Assembly: GCA_022560025.1 (NCBI GenBank)
Contig: JAFISE010000002.1
Coordinates: 124,001-188,000, forward strand
Reading direction: 5' to 3'
From: Stagonosporopsis chrysanthemi
Lineage: Eukaryota > Ascomycota > Dothideomycetes > Pleosporales > Didymellaceae
DNA: 64,000 nt
In this document: piece by piece, positions 1 to 10,943 of the stretch
Layout: each line of letters begins with the position of its first letter
How positions within the stretch are numbered: position 1 is the stretch's first letter
Program-made: the position numbers and the translations under genes
The notes under the pieces: model-generated
Seen by the model: the letters and a program-made list of their open reading frames with translations, nothing else
The model's database searches: none
Told to the model about the DNA's origin: nothing

Positions 1-941
1 ACTTTCGTGTTCGGACACTCGGAGTTCAGCCTCGACAGTGCCTGCCCCATCTGTTTCCGGCGCATTCTCGCTCAGAACCTCAATCGAGCAAGCCATTGTC
101 AATTGACTCACCTGGCCTGGCTCCCGCTGCTATCTTTGTTGCAGCAATCTTCCGCTGATGTAACTCCTGAGGCAGATGACCATCAAACTTCTTGTGCCTG
201 AGGCGTCGAGGCCGTTCCTGCCCTCTTAGCTACTCCACACTTCCGGCTTGTCCCTCACCAACTGCGCAAACCGTCATCACAGCCACCGTCTAATCAGATT
301 GATCTCATTCCAAACAGCAAGTGCTGACCTGCGCTCGGGGCGCCCGTCACTCGTGCCGTTCCACCAAGCTACGTTCCTCCATTGCTCCAACCAGGTTGGC
401 TCGAATTGTGCTGCCTGGCGCGTTTTGACCACATTTCCCTGTACGCCACACCAGGCAGCCAAGAATCGCAATGTCGACTTCCCCATTCTACAAAGTGATA
501 AACTCGGACATGATTCAACGGTTCGCTTACCGAATGGAACTATGTGAATGTTGCAGATCTTCGCCTGGATGACACTTTCAGGGTTGGTGGGAGGATGCAC
601 TTCGGAAGCTGGACCTCGCGAAAAGACGGGAGGACATTACAACAAGCCTCCGCCAGGCTGAGCAGTGGCCACATCGTCTATGCATGCTGTCGTGTAGCGT
701 GGGAGCTTCAGGTAAGCGCGCACTCCACGCTAGCAATGACGCTGTCGACCCTGATGGGCTTCGGTCAGTTGGGCGGATTGCATCGGTACCAATGCAGTCG
801 ATGACTGCTGTCTCATTTCACATATTGTATAAAGCTTTACTTCACGCCGGCGGGCAAGAGCCTTATTATCGCTCCCTTCTATAGGGCACACTACAGTCTC
901 GGATTCATTTACATACTCTATCAAGATCTTTGTACATCCTC
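1..941. other. No supported gene
   Basis: Short open frames on both strands show no family resemblance and no biased codon use. It may hold the tail of a neighbouring gene to the left and the promoter of the DJ-1/PfpI gene at 942. I see no RNA gene or repeat here. Confidence 0.5.
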
Positions 942-1931
942 ATGCCGTCACCACCAAGAGGTTATACCACCTTCCCGTCGGACGCCGAGCTGTTCTATTT
1001 CTGTACCACATCTTCAACTTCTGCTGAAGACCTCGGCATCAACTATACGCCTCCATCACAATCGTCTCTACGAGTCGGAGTCATCATTCTTGGTCAAGAC
1101 CAGGTCCAACTCTCAGACCTTGCCGCCGTCGATCTACTATCGACATTGAGCAGGACTCGGGTCTGCAAGCTGGGTGCATCAGCAAGCACGCTTAATCAAG
1201 CTGTGGATGAAGTGGATATTCGATATGTCAGTTTGACCGGAGAGGGCTCGTTTCCAGTCACTTCTGGTGCTCGAATGCCAGTGACGGTGAGCTAATCTCG
1301 GATTGCTCTTGAGCAAATACGACCGTCTCAACACCCACAACCAACTCCTTTGGTCAAGAAGTGCCGCTTCCTGGTCTTGCCGGAGTCGCCTGTACCTGAC
1401 CACTCTGGTCATCTGAGAGTCTCTGGCGGGGAGATAAAGGTTAACACGCACCCTGCCCTACCGACGTTCGCAATCTACAAATTGTAAAGCACACGTGCTG
1501 ACTTTGTTCAGAACTCTTTCGCAAATGCGCCGCAGTTTGATGTACTTGTCTTCCCTGGATCATTTTCGACGCGAGAACTATCGGAAGCAACGACGTCCTT
1601 CGTTGCTTCACAATGTTCGAGTCCCGAACTACATGCCATTTTTAGCGTGTCTTCTGGCATTTTGCACCTCACTCAGACCGGTCTTCTCTGGAAGCGGCGT
1701 GCATCTGCACCACGCAGTCTGATACCTGCACTTCAGCAACGTTATCCAGACACATTGTGGCAGACCAAGGCGTGGAACCGACACGAAAACATCTGGACGA
1801 GTTCGACTGCTCTCTCCGCCCTCGACATGATCGCCGCGTGGATGCGCGAATTCTTCTGGGACCGCCATGAGGCGGTTGAGTGTGCCTTGACTGCTGCCGG
1901 AATTGGATCGCTGGACGATTTCGACTATTGA
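942..1931 (+). CDS. DJ-1/PfpI (class I glutamine amidotransferase-like) family protein
   Basis: Two exons, 942-1286 and 1512-1931, give about 254 aa; the 225-bp intron is flanked by GTGAGC and TTCAG and joins in phase 0. The N-terminal half has the family pattern VGVIILG..VQLSDLAAVDLL, followed by a strand resembling IRYVSLTGEG. After the intron come FDVLVFPGSF and the nucleophile-elbow region FSVSSGILHLTQTGLL. Relatives usually have Cys in that elbow (VCTG-like), whereas this protein has Ser, so the standard Cys-dependent chemistry looks absent. The C-terminal part (ENIWTSSTALSALDMIAAWM) matches the usual helix with the Asp that ends the fold. Members are cytosolic glyoxalase, hydratase or chaperone-like proteins; the substrate is unknown here. 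ATG 942 is the first in-frame Met. The unusually long intron could hide a small exon. Confidence 0.8.
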
Positions 1932-2951
1932 CACTTTACGACTTTGCATTTCTGGCGCTACTGATCTTCTCAACTCTCACACATTCCCCTCCCCCTCTCT
2001 AGGGCAGATGAAGGGCAAATGCGGAGGTTTCATCTTTGTACTATATCTGTTGTACCATACTGCTGTTATGTTTGGCAATGGGGTTGTGGATCGACTTGAC
2101 GAACCGCGGAGTTAAGCACTACCAAAGAGCTCCTTCAACACAATGCACATGTTTTATATACGCACAACTGTTGTCTCAAGGAGCAATACTGCTCTCAGGC
2201 CATGTCCGGCGTCTTGTCAAGAAGCTACTCCGTCACGGCTCTGCTGTGGACCTTGAGGCAGTATTCTGCACTCCGACGACTCGGGGACAGATGTTAATAT
2301 TTTGGACCAACATAACCAAATCTAAATATGTCTCGAAGCAAAACGACGCGTTCTCGGTTACTGCAACCATACCCGGTCGAAGCAGTCGACTGTGCATAAA
2401 ATCAGGATCGCAACATGATGTAGTTGAATGTGCATGGATATTTTCACAACGAGAGATGAATACCCTTGAACCCAGTGATCTGCTCCACAGTCCTGCCTCT
2501 CTACAATATGCATAGCAAAACTCACGCCTGGAGAGCACGTTCCCTACTCTGTCGACCAATTCTGTCTCGGATCTCCCGTTTGCTTGACCTACAGGTGTCT
2601 CTCGTTGACTGCACAAGTCGCGCATGGTGGGTTGGAAAGAGTGCAGCTGCGGAAGGGAGCACAGCGGCGGAGGGGGAAGACTCGTGTGCTTTGGATACGG
2701 TGGTGCGCGACAAGGGGAGAACGAGGTAAGGTATCGTGTTGTGGCAATCGCGAAGCTTGAGTCTTGGGAGGCGATCTAGAGGCAGAAGCTGGGCTGGGTT
2801 GAGGGAGGAGTGCGCAAGACAGAGATAGAGAACAGCCAAACTGCGGTATCAAATTCGAAAGACGTTGTGTTATACACTCTAATGCACAACCAGAGCACTC
2901 GTTCATGCGCTCTACCCTCCGCTCGTCCACACAAGCACCGTATGTACACGT
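1932..2951. other. Intergenic, nothing recognised
   Basis: About 1 kb between the DJ-1 gene stop and the stop of QCR7 (convergent). It holds only short, low-quality open frames and the 3' UTRs of both neighbours. No RNA gene or repeat array was found. Confidence 0.5.
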
Positions 2952-3595
2952 CTAGTGGCCGGCGTTGGCGTTGCTCTGCCTCTTGCTGATGACCATGGCC
3001 TCGAGGTCCTCGCGCTCGGCCATCTCGGTCTCGATCTCCTGGATGTACTTGGTGAGGTAGGGGTAATCCTGCATGGCGTTAGCGCCAGGCTTTCACCTTG
3101 TCTGCGTGCTTTGCAGCATACCTGCTCGGTGCTGGTCCACTCCTCCTTGGGCAAGAGCTGGTGGCTCATGGACAGCTGCGACATCTTAGCCTCTGAACCC
3201 TTTGTCTTCAATGCTCGACTGTGTGTACCTGGAAAGCGCGGCGCAGGCGGAAAACGCGGTCGTAGGCCTCCTGGGGGCTGAGGCGCTTGAGCGCGGTGTG
3301 GACGACGTCGTTCTCCTCGGGGAGCAGGTCATCGGCCCTGTGAGGCAATCCGTCAGCTCAGATCCTGGTCCATCTCCAAAACCCCTCATGCTCCCGCTCC
3401 AGACGTCCAATGCATCCCGCGTGTCTTCGATTCCTCCACTTTCATCCTCCTCCCGGCGTTTCCCGTGCGTGCAGCGTACCTCAGGCCAAGCTGCCTGTAG
3501 CCGGCGGCGTTGGTGTACCAGTTGGAGAGGGGCTTCATCCAGCGCTGGAGCCATGGGCGCTTCATGATGGCGGGGGCGAAAGACGGCGCGGACAT
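2952..3595 (-). CDS. QCR7: Cytochrome b-c1 complex subunit 7 (14 kDa, QCR7)
   Basis: Four exons on the minus strand: 3480-3595, 3229-3337, 3122-3175 and 2952-3068. They join in consistent phase to about 131 aa, the normal family length. The protein begins MSAPSFAPAIMKRPWL, has NWYTNAAGYRQLGLR, then DDLLPEENDVV and LSPQEAYDRVFRLRRAFQ, then MSHQLLPKEEWT, and ends with IETEMAEREDLEAMVISK, all diagnostic of the UQCRB/QCR7 family. It is a nuclear-encoded matrix-side subunit of respiratory complex III needed for assembly of cytochrome b and the Rieske protein; it has no cleavable presequence, as usual. The first intron is 142 bp, the other two 53 bp. It is transcribed divergently from the mitochondrial carrier at 4072. 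Confidence 0.95.
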
Positions 3596-4071
3596 GATTG
3601 CGGGGTTCGACGGTCGTGTCAGCGGGTGGTCGAGGTGTGGTAAGGTGTGGTGTAGTGTGCCGGTTGATTTGCGTGTAGCCGTCAGCCAGTTTTGGTGGTG
3701 TTAATTGGGTCGGGCGTGCTCGGACCGTGCTTGGCGCCAGTAGCTCTTTCCCCACTGCTGCACTGCGAGCCTGCTCAACGTGACGTCCCAGCGCACTCCA
3801 GAGCAAGCACGCCAGCACCCTGCGAGTCCCCTCACCGCCGCCCGCGCCCAGCTCTCCACCAGCCGCCCCCCCGCGCGCCGCCCACCTACTCACACCCTTC
3901 GCAGCCGCCTGTCAATGGAGCTGCCCACCCGCTAGCTACTGTGTTACTCGAGTGCTGCGGGGCTTCCGCACACTGAGGCACTCCAGAGGGGACGACGGCC
4001 AGTATGGACCCCTCCCGTAGCGCTCGCCGCCGCAGCTTGGCTCTAACAACCCGGTGACTGCAGCTCCTCCA
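3596..4071. promoter_or_regulatory. Divergent promoter QCR7 / mitochondrial carrier
   Basis: 476 bp separate the two start codons. The stretch is C-rich on the plus strand (poly-pyrimidine blocks around 3800-3900), typical of filamentous-fungal promoters. Both products act in mitochondria, so shared control is plausible, but no specific factor site was identified. Confidence 0.5.
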
Positions 4072-5355
4072 ATGTCTGATCACAACCCCGAGCCGCCGTC
4101 CCCGACTATCGTCTCCGACCGGTATGCGCCGAGCCTGGCCGCACCCTCCGCCCGCGACATGACCTCGACCGCCGAGCGCAGCAATTGGAGCGGGCCCTTT
4201 GCTGCCCTCGCTGTCCGGGTGTCGAGGCTGCCCGACGGGCCCGTGAATGCCCTGTGTGGCGCCTCCGCTGGTGTTGCTTCCGGCATTGTGACCTGCCCGC
4301 TCGATGTTATCAAGACCCGCCTGCAGGCACAGGGCTCCTTCCGCCCACGCAAGTACACGGGCCCTACGCGCGTTGTATACAAAGGCCTCTCGGGGACGGC
4401 TCGCACAATCTGGATAGAGGACGGCATCCGAGGACTGTACAGAGGGCTCGGCCCAATGCTGCTGGGGTACATTCCCACGTGGGCAGTCTACATGAGCACG
4501 TACGAGTCTACCAAGGACCTGCTGAACGAGCGCATGGGTAGGTCATGTCCTGCCACTTCTGCCCGGCCGTGCTAACATGGAGTGCTCGCAGAGAACAAGT
4601 GGCTCGCACGCACAATCGCCTCGATAACAGCAGGTGCTTCTTCGACCTTTGTCACCAATCCCATCTGGGTCGTCAAGACCAGACTCATGTCGCAAGTCAG
4701 CGCTCGTGCCTCGCCCGAACACCGCCCGCCATGGCACTACAAGAACACTTTTGATGCGTTCCGCAAAATGTATGCCACAGAAGGCCTTCGATCGTTCTAC
4801 TCTGGGCTCTCGCCGGCTCTTCTCGGTCTGACCCATGTTGCTATCCAGTTCCCGCTATACGAGTACCTGAAGATGAAGTTCACCGGCCTGGAAATGGGTC
4901 AGGCAGGCGGAAAACCTGAAGAAGTACACTGGTTCGGCATCATGGCCGCAACCGTGCTCAGCAAAGTCTGCGCCACTACAGCTACGTACCCACACGAGGT
5001 CCTGCGGACACGACTGCAGACACAGCAGCGGTCTCTGCCGTCTGCGTCGCACGACCATGTATCGTTTCAAGGAGGGCGGCACGGGATAGGCCACCAGACG
5101 CGTCCTCCAGGCACGGCCTCCTCAGACGGCATGATTAATTTGCCCAGATATCGCGGAGTGTTGAAGACCTGTCGTGTCATTCTTCAGGAAGAAGGCTGGA
5201 GAGCCTTTTACAATGGCATGGGCACTAACATGGTGCGCGCCGTTCCAGCGGCTGTGACGACCATGATGACCTTTGAGTCACTGAAACTCGTTCACCAAAA
5301 GCTGAAGATAGAGGGTAAAAGGTTACAAGAGGACGGCGAGCATGGTGGAACATGA
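4072..5355 (+). CDS. Mitochondrial carrier (SLC25), NAD+/pyrimidine-nucleotide transporter type
   Basis: Exons 4072-4537 and 4592-5355 (54-bp intron, branch GCTAAC, phase 1) give about 409 aa. All three carrier signatures are present: PLDVIKTRLQ near residue 76, NPIWVVKTRLMSQ near 179 and YPHEVLRTRLQTQ near 289, with GxxxG-rich odd helices such as ALCGASAGVASGIVTCP. The tryptophan-containing second motif (PIWVVKTR) and the overall pattern are typical of the yeast Yia6/Yea6 NAD+ carriers and the related FAD/folate and pyrimidine nucleotide carriers. It therefore probably moves a nucleotide cofactor across the inner mitochondrial membrane. The roughly 55-residue disordered N-terminus and an insertion before the last repeat (about residues 300-335) are not part of the fold. 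ATG 4072 is the first in-frame ATG. Confidence 0.88.
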
Positions 5356-5797
5356 CCACGATCCCAAGCCAGGTTCTAAGAGCAAGATATCATGAGAGGC
5401 GTTTCGTAAAGCAGTGGCACGATATCCCAGTGAGCATTCCGATTTCTGTTCTCACATGTGTACATACATCTCAGCATTATCTCATACGCAACACGCAGCG
5501 GCATCGGGGCTTTTGGCGTCACAGGGTACCAACGGTATATGAGTTGGATCTATCTTACATCGCCTCCGTATCGTCAATACAATTTCCGAAATATCTAACC
5601 ACTCAGACCCATGCAACATAAGCGTCATCACAGCAAACGCATTCAGGTTTCGGCCAATGTCAGAGTCACTTTGTGTTCGCCAACACTTACACCGACATCG
5701 CACCATTCACGACGACACAGACAAACTGATGCAATTGAATGCAGCGTGCGATCTTGCCGGGTGTGTAAGAGTATGATCAGCCGTTCCCTTGAACTAC
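5356..5797. other. Intergenic, promoter of the next gene
   Basis: 442 bp between the carrier stop and the first ATG of the next gene. No coding pattern, RNA gene or repeat was recognised. Confidence 0.4.
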
Positions 5798-8302
5798 ATG
5801 CTATACTCTCGCTCTGTTCCAGTCGCCTCCAGCATGTCCGGGAAGGGCACTGCAACGCTCTCTGCACCAGACTCATGGCCTCTTCCCGACCACTTCGATC
5901 CAGAGCGTCATGCTTTCGAATCTTTGGACCTCCCACGCACTCAATCCCTGCTGCACTCGGCTCAGAAGACTGGTGAGGGAGAGAATACTCCGCTGGGCGC
6001 GACGACCAGATTTCACATGCCTTTCCGAGGGGACCTTAAGAACCACCAGACTCTACTGCTTACCTCGACGTCCAGTGTTGTCCTTGAGCCCGACTGTGAC
6101 CGAAAAGCTGCGTCACTAGATTTGGAACGGCGTCCCACGTGTCTCAAGAAAGTACGATTCAATGACTTCGTCCTTGAGCAATCCGCCTCGACCGCACAGC
6201 TCAGAGGCGGTGCCAATGGACAAAAGACTGGTAAGTTGCGGTGGCTCAAGAGAGCTAAAAGCCTGGGGCAGAAACTCGGCAAGGGCAGCGAAGATTCGGT
6301 CTCTTCTGCCGTCACTTTCAAGGGCAGAGAGATAGGACCGCCGCAGCTGGTGTCGGCTTTGCGTGTGTTGCCGCCGGCTTCGAGGACAGTAAGGAAGACG
6401 AGTGATTCCCGGTTTGACGCAGCCATGCAGTTGCCGCTCAAAAACGCTTATAGCATTCCTGGCGGTCAACAACGCAGCACAACTGGCCATGATCGCGTCG
6501 CTCGTACAGAGTCACCACCGTTGCCTCCGCCGCCAGCTCTTCGTGACACGTCGTCTCGCCCAGCTACTACCAACCCGTTCGCAGGTATATATGGGAATCC
6601 GAACATGCTCAGAGCAGGCCCGGTGCCTCAACCTGTTGATTTGACTTTGGCGGGCAGTCTTGTTGGCAGACCGAGTGCTCTTGATGATGTTGAACCTGCT
6701 TACGGGCCGCTGTCCGCCCGTCAGGAAAACACGATGCTACATGGGGGAAACTTAGCATCCAGGACCAACACCCAACCACGTCGCTCTGGCTTGAAGTTGA
6801 GGTCTCACAAGGCATGGGGAGACAGGAAATGGGACGCACTTCCGCCTCTGCCATCTGAAGGAGCTCTTGGGGCGTCTCTGATAGACGACGCGACGCAGAA
6901 GCAGGGGGAAGATGAGCAGCTTTTCGACACTGAGGAGGTGCTTAGGTCGCTTCGTCCAGAGCGGCTGAGTCTCTACAATATCAATCCACCGGGACACTCG
7001 CCCAACGATTTTGCGGACGTTGACAATAGTTCCGCCGCTATTACGGTGCGGCCAGCGCAAGCAGGTGCTTCCGATACTAGAAAGCGAGTGTACGAGAACG
7101 ACATCTCTGATCCAATGGATAGTAACAGCATTCGCACTCGTGAATGGGATCTCCAATCTTGCAACACTGACGACCTGGGTATAGACATCCGACTCGAGAG
7201 GCAGAGAGAAATCGCCCAACGCGCTCGGAGCCAGCACTTTCCAGCAGGGCAATGGAGGCAGCAGAATGTGCGTGACAATAACGAGACGCTCAGTGGATTG
7301 CCAGAAGAAGAGTCTGCCACGCCCGAGGGCATCTTCTATACGCAGTTTGTTCGCATTGTGAACGACTACCATGAGCTTCTGCAACAAGTGATCCAAGGAG
7401 CGTATGAGGCTGGTGAGATGAGTGAAGATCATTACTTGCGCGAGAAGTGGAGACACAAAACTGCAATGGAGAGGAGGTTGCAGGTTGCTGAAGAGTTCAG
7501 TGGTTACAGGGTATGTGAGCATCGTCTGTAGACTTGATGTTTTTGGCAGGTATTCTCTGACTGCAGACAGATTCTTACCATAGTGAGCGACATCAAAGAA
7601 GCCGTGAAGCAACCGACTGGCTACGCTATATACAGCTCTCTGCTCAGGATCAGGGACCCTGGCACATGGCAGCGCGTCTTCGAACCAGTATCGCTTCAGC
7701 CATCCTCTACACCTGCCACGATTGCGAAGCCACGTAAAAATCCAGCAGAGAGCTCCGTGAAATGCTTCACCCGCAAAGCCGGTCGAGCATTCCGCTTCAT
7801 GCTCGCCGTCCCTTCCGATCCAGAACTGAAAACCCATTCCAACAGACAGCCCCACCGTCCTGCTGAACCCACCGACTACCAATCTCCTGTCAGCGTTCCA
7901 GCTCCCAACATCCAACCACAATCTCAACACGCCTGCTCCACCGTCTCCAATCCTCTCCCCTACCCACCCCACCAGCCTCCGTCACCCCGTAGCGAAGCCC
8001 CGCGCCCGAGCACACAGACCGAACACCCATCGAAGCTATCAAACGACACAACACGAGTCAACGACAACACTCTTCTCACAGGGGCTACGCTTGTTTCGCC
8101 GCTAAACGGGAGGTACGTTCGCGCCCCCAGGAGCAGGGGGTATGAACAAGGCGTGTTTGTCACGGTGGTCAGCCCTTCAATTGCTAGTGGCGCGAGTGAG
8201 AAGACGGTTGCTGGGTATGGAGCTGGGGAGCCTGGGGGCGGGTGGAAGAGGGGGAGGGAGAGGGAGAGCGGGGTGACGGCGTGGCCTGAAGCGGATTGGT
8301 GA
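5798..8302 (+). CDS. Large serine/proline-rich hypothetical protein
   Basis: Exons 5798-7510 and 7571-8302 (60-bp intron GTATGT...ACAG, phase 0) give about 814 aa; a second ATG at 5834 (MSGKG) would give 802. I do not recognise a domain. The N-terminal 480 residues are low in predicted structure, rich in Ser, Pro, Arg and Leu, with a basic patch KLRWLKRAKSLGQKLGKG near residue 150. The best-ordered part straddles the splice junction: FYTQFVRIVNDYHELLQQV, an acidic/basic helix, then ILTIVSDIKEAVKQPTGY and WQRVFEP, which looks like a conserved helical domain of about 120 residues. The tail is again disordered. Exon continuity through the intron in one frame supports a real gene. A 406-codon open frame on the opposite strand is judged a shadow. 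Confidence 0.7.
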
Positions 8303-8695
8303 GGGAGGTTGTTCTGCGTGGGGGTGGGCTCGGTCAATTGTATTTGTGGGTAGTTTTTTCGAGGTCAATTGGGAACAAGGTCTTCCGCTGTCTATGGAAA
8401 GTATCCAAGCTTCTATTGCATGTTGGTACCTACATACCTGTGATATGTCAGCAGCTGCACATCACGTGCCTTGGCGTAAGCGTCGTGTTCTGAATGCACG
8501 TTTCCCCGCGCACCGCGTCAAGCTCCCATACCTCAAAGTTCGCCAGCTCCCATGCTCATACATAGTCTCATACCGACCCGAATACTCAGGACTACTGTGA
8601 GTATTGGTAACCTCCCTTCGTTGTTTGAGCAGCGGATTGACGCATGACGTCAGACCATCACGTTTCGCACGCAGATACCCAGCAGAGGTATCAGT
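8303..8695. promoter_or_regulatory. Intergenic with CRE-type palindrome before MAG1
   Basis: The perfect octamer TGACGTCA (CRE/ATF-CREB type) lies at 8645-8652, 44 bp upstream of the MAG1 start codon. Such sites bind bZIP stress regulators in fungi, which would suit a DNA-repair gene; this is inference. The rest shows nothing recognisable. Confidence 0.5.
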
Positions 8696-10943
8696 ATGTC
8701 ACTACGGCGCTCAGCTCGTAACGTGGGGAAAGAGAAGGCTGAAATTGGGGCGACAGAGGCGCTGTATGAGAAAGCTGGTGTGAATGGGTCATCGAAGGAT
8801 GCGCCGAAGCAGAAAGGGCCAAATGGCGCGTCTGCTACAGGAGTATCGCAGAAAAAAGCCCCTACTTCACGGAAGCGCAAAGCGCCCAGCATTTCTGAGG
8901 CTCCGCCATTGGATTCAACACAAAGCCTCGCAAATGGCACCTCTAGCCTCGTCGCCTCCGCAGGTGCGCCATCTAGTGCCCATCAAGATGGCTCTCCTGA
9001 CCGCACGAACGCAGCTGGCCCCTCAAATCTCAACCCCAAAGGCCCTCTCACGGCCCCAGACATCAATCCTTCTTCCATCCATCTCCCACCTCCCTCCACA
9101 CCCAACACCACCAAGCGCCCCCGCCGCACGAAAGCCCCCAGCGCCAGCCCCCAGAAACCCGTCCCCTTCACGCCCACACCATCAGCTGTAACCTTCATCG
9201 CGAAACCCCTGCCCGCGTCCAAACTGCAGAGCGACCACATCTTCGACACTCTGGGCAGCCCTGTCCCATCCCCGACTCGTCCAGCAGACCCGCACGCCAC
9301 CAACGCGCCAGTGCTGACGCCGGACCACGCCGGCGTTGTCGTCCCCGCCCCGCGTACGCAGAGTCCCGTCAAGACACCTGCGCGGAAGCGCAAGTCTGAG
9401 CCCCTGCCTGACGTGGGCGTGGAGTCGCCGCTGAAGAAAGGGGGTGCGACGGTGGATTCGCTGCTGGCGGATGCGGAGGCGCGGTTGATACGGGTGGATG
9501 GCGAGGTGAGGGGGGAGGGGCGGCTGGAGCGGTTGATAAGGGGGAAGAGGTGTGAGATGTTTAGTCCTGAGGGGTTGGCGGAGGCGGTTGATCCGTTCAC
9601 GGCGCTGGCGAGTGGGATTATTGGACAGCAGGTATGTGGAGCAACGTTGTGGTGGGGGATTCGAACGGCGATGGTGTGGACGATGCGTTGCCATTGATAC
9701 GCAGCACGGAGAAGCACAGCAACACTAACTAACTCCCCCAAAAGGTCTCAGGCGCAGCAGCATCCTCCATCCGCGCCAAATTCACCGCCCTCTTCCCCTC
9801 TTCCCACCCCGCCTTCCCGACTCCGGCCCAGATCCTGACCAAAGACCTCCCCACACTACGCACAGCCGGCCTCTCGCAGCGTAAAGCCGAGTACATCAGC
9901 GGCTTGGCCGAGAAATTCGCCTCGGGTGAGTTCACAGCCGAGGGATTGGTCAGTGCAAGCGACGAGGAGCTGATTGAGAAGCTGGTCGCGGTGAGGGGAT
10001 TGGGTCGGTGGAGCGTGGAGATGTTTGCGTGCTTTGGGCTGAAGCGGATGGATGTGTTCAGCACGGGGGATCTGGGCGTGCAGTAGGTTCCCCCCCCCCT
10101 TCCCCTTACCCCTACGGGTGTTGGCCCACACCTTGCGGTGTCTGGCTGCGTTTGCTATTGTTGTATGTTTGTGGCCATGGCATGTTCCGCTCGCTGCGCT
10201 GTTGTGCTATGCCTACGCTGCAATGCATTGCGGTGCGGTGCGGTGCAGTGCAACGATACCGCGCCGCTACACCACGCCCGCACGGGAGCCTGCACGGCGA
10301 GAGTCGCACAGGCGAGCGTTGAGCATTGAGCGCGCGCGAAGCGAGGGGCCTGGGAGGGCCGCCTTCCACAACATGTCTGCGGGCGACTCGCTCAGTTGCT
10401 GCGCAGCAACAAGGAAGACTCTGCTAACACAGGCACAGGCGCGGCATGGCGGCGTACATGGGCCGCGACGTTTCGAAGCTGAAGAACAAGGGTGGCAAGT
10501 GGAAGTACGTACCACCTTCCTGCTGTACGCTGTATATGCTATTCAATCTCCTATTGTTGTCTGAGTCGCGATGCGGATGTACTTGCACACTTGAACTGGC
10601 GTGCATGGGGTACATGAGCCGACAGTACTGTGATGCTACTTCATGCGAACGCTGGTCTTTCATGTGTTGGGGGCTTTTGCGTACGGCTGTCTGCGGTGCT
10701 CTCCGCGGAGATAGCTTTTTGACAGTGATCGCTAACAAGCGCCACGCAGATACATGTCTGAGCAGGAGATGCTGTCCATAGCGAGCAAGTTCTCGCCATA
10801 CAGGTGCGTCCATCTCCGAGGTGCAAAGCGCCTGCAGTTTACGGAATTATGTTTTGCTTGTCACACAGCTAAAGCTTTCCAGGTCCCTGTTCATGTGGTA
10901 TATGTGGCGAATTGCAGATGTGGAGACAGACGTGTTGGAGTAG
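8696..10943 (+). CDS. MAG1: DNA-3-methyladenine glycosylase (AlkA/Mag1 type, HhH-GPD)
   Basis: Five exons (8696-9631, 9745-10082, 10439-10504, 10750-10803, 10883-10943) join in phase to about 484 aa. The first 240 residues are a disordered, basic, Ser/Pro/Lys-rich extension with KRKAPS- and RKRKSEP-like stretches that could be nuclear localisation signals. The glycosylase domain starts near residue 275 (DPFTALASGIIGQQVSGAAA). It has the helix-hairpin-helix LVAVRGLGRWSVEMF (about 392-406), and the catalytic Asp in STGDLGVQRG (about residue 421), and ends with KYMSEQEMLSIASKFSPYRS and LFMWYMWRIAD. The enzyme removes alkylated purines in base excision repair. Introns 2 (356 bp) and 3 (245 bp) are much longer than others in the window; intron 2 contains GCGGT-type low-complexity sequence. 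A CRE palindrome sits just upstream of the start. Confidence 0.9.

Noticed and set aside
3338..3479. Possible C/D-box snoRNA in the 142-bp QCR7 intron
   Set aside because: GGATGAAA and CTGA are present but the C box does not match RTGATGA and no terminal stem was seen.
6752..7972. 406-codon open frame on the minus strand across the serine-rich gene
   Set aside because: It runs through the splice junction of the plus-strand gene, has Trp/Arg/Leu-heavy random composition and no family resemblance; the plus-strand frame with its intron is better supported.
9650..9675. B-box-like GATTCGAAC in MAG1 intron 1
   Set aside because: The flanking bases do not pair as a T-stem and no acceptor or anticodon arm is present.
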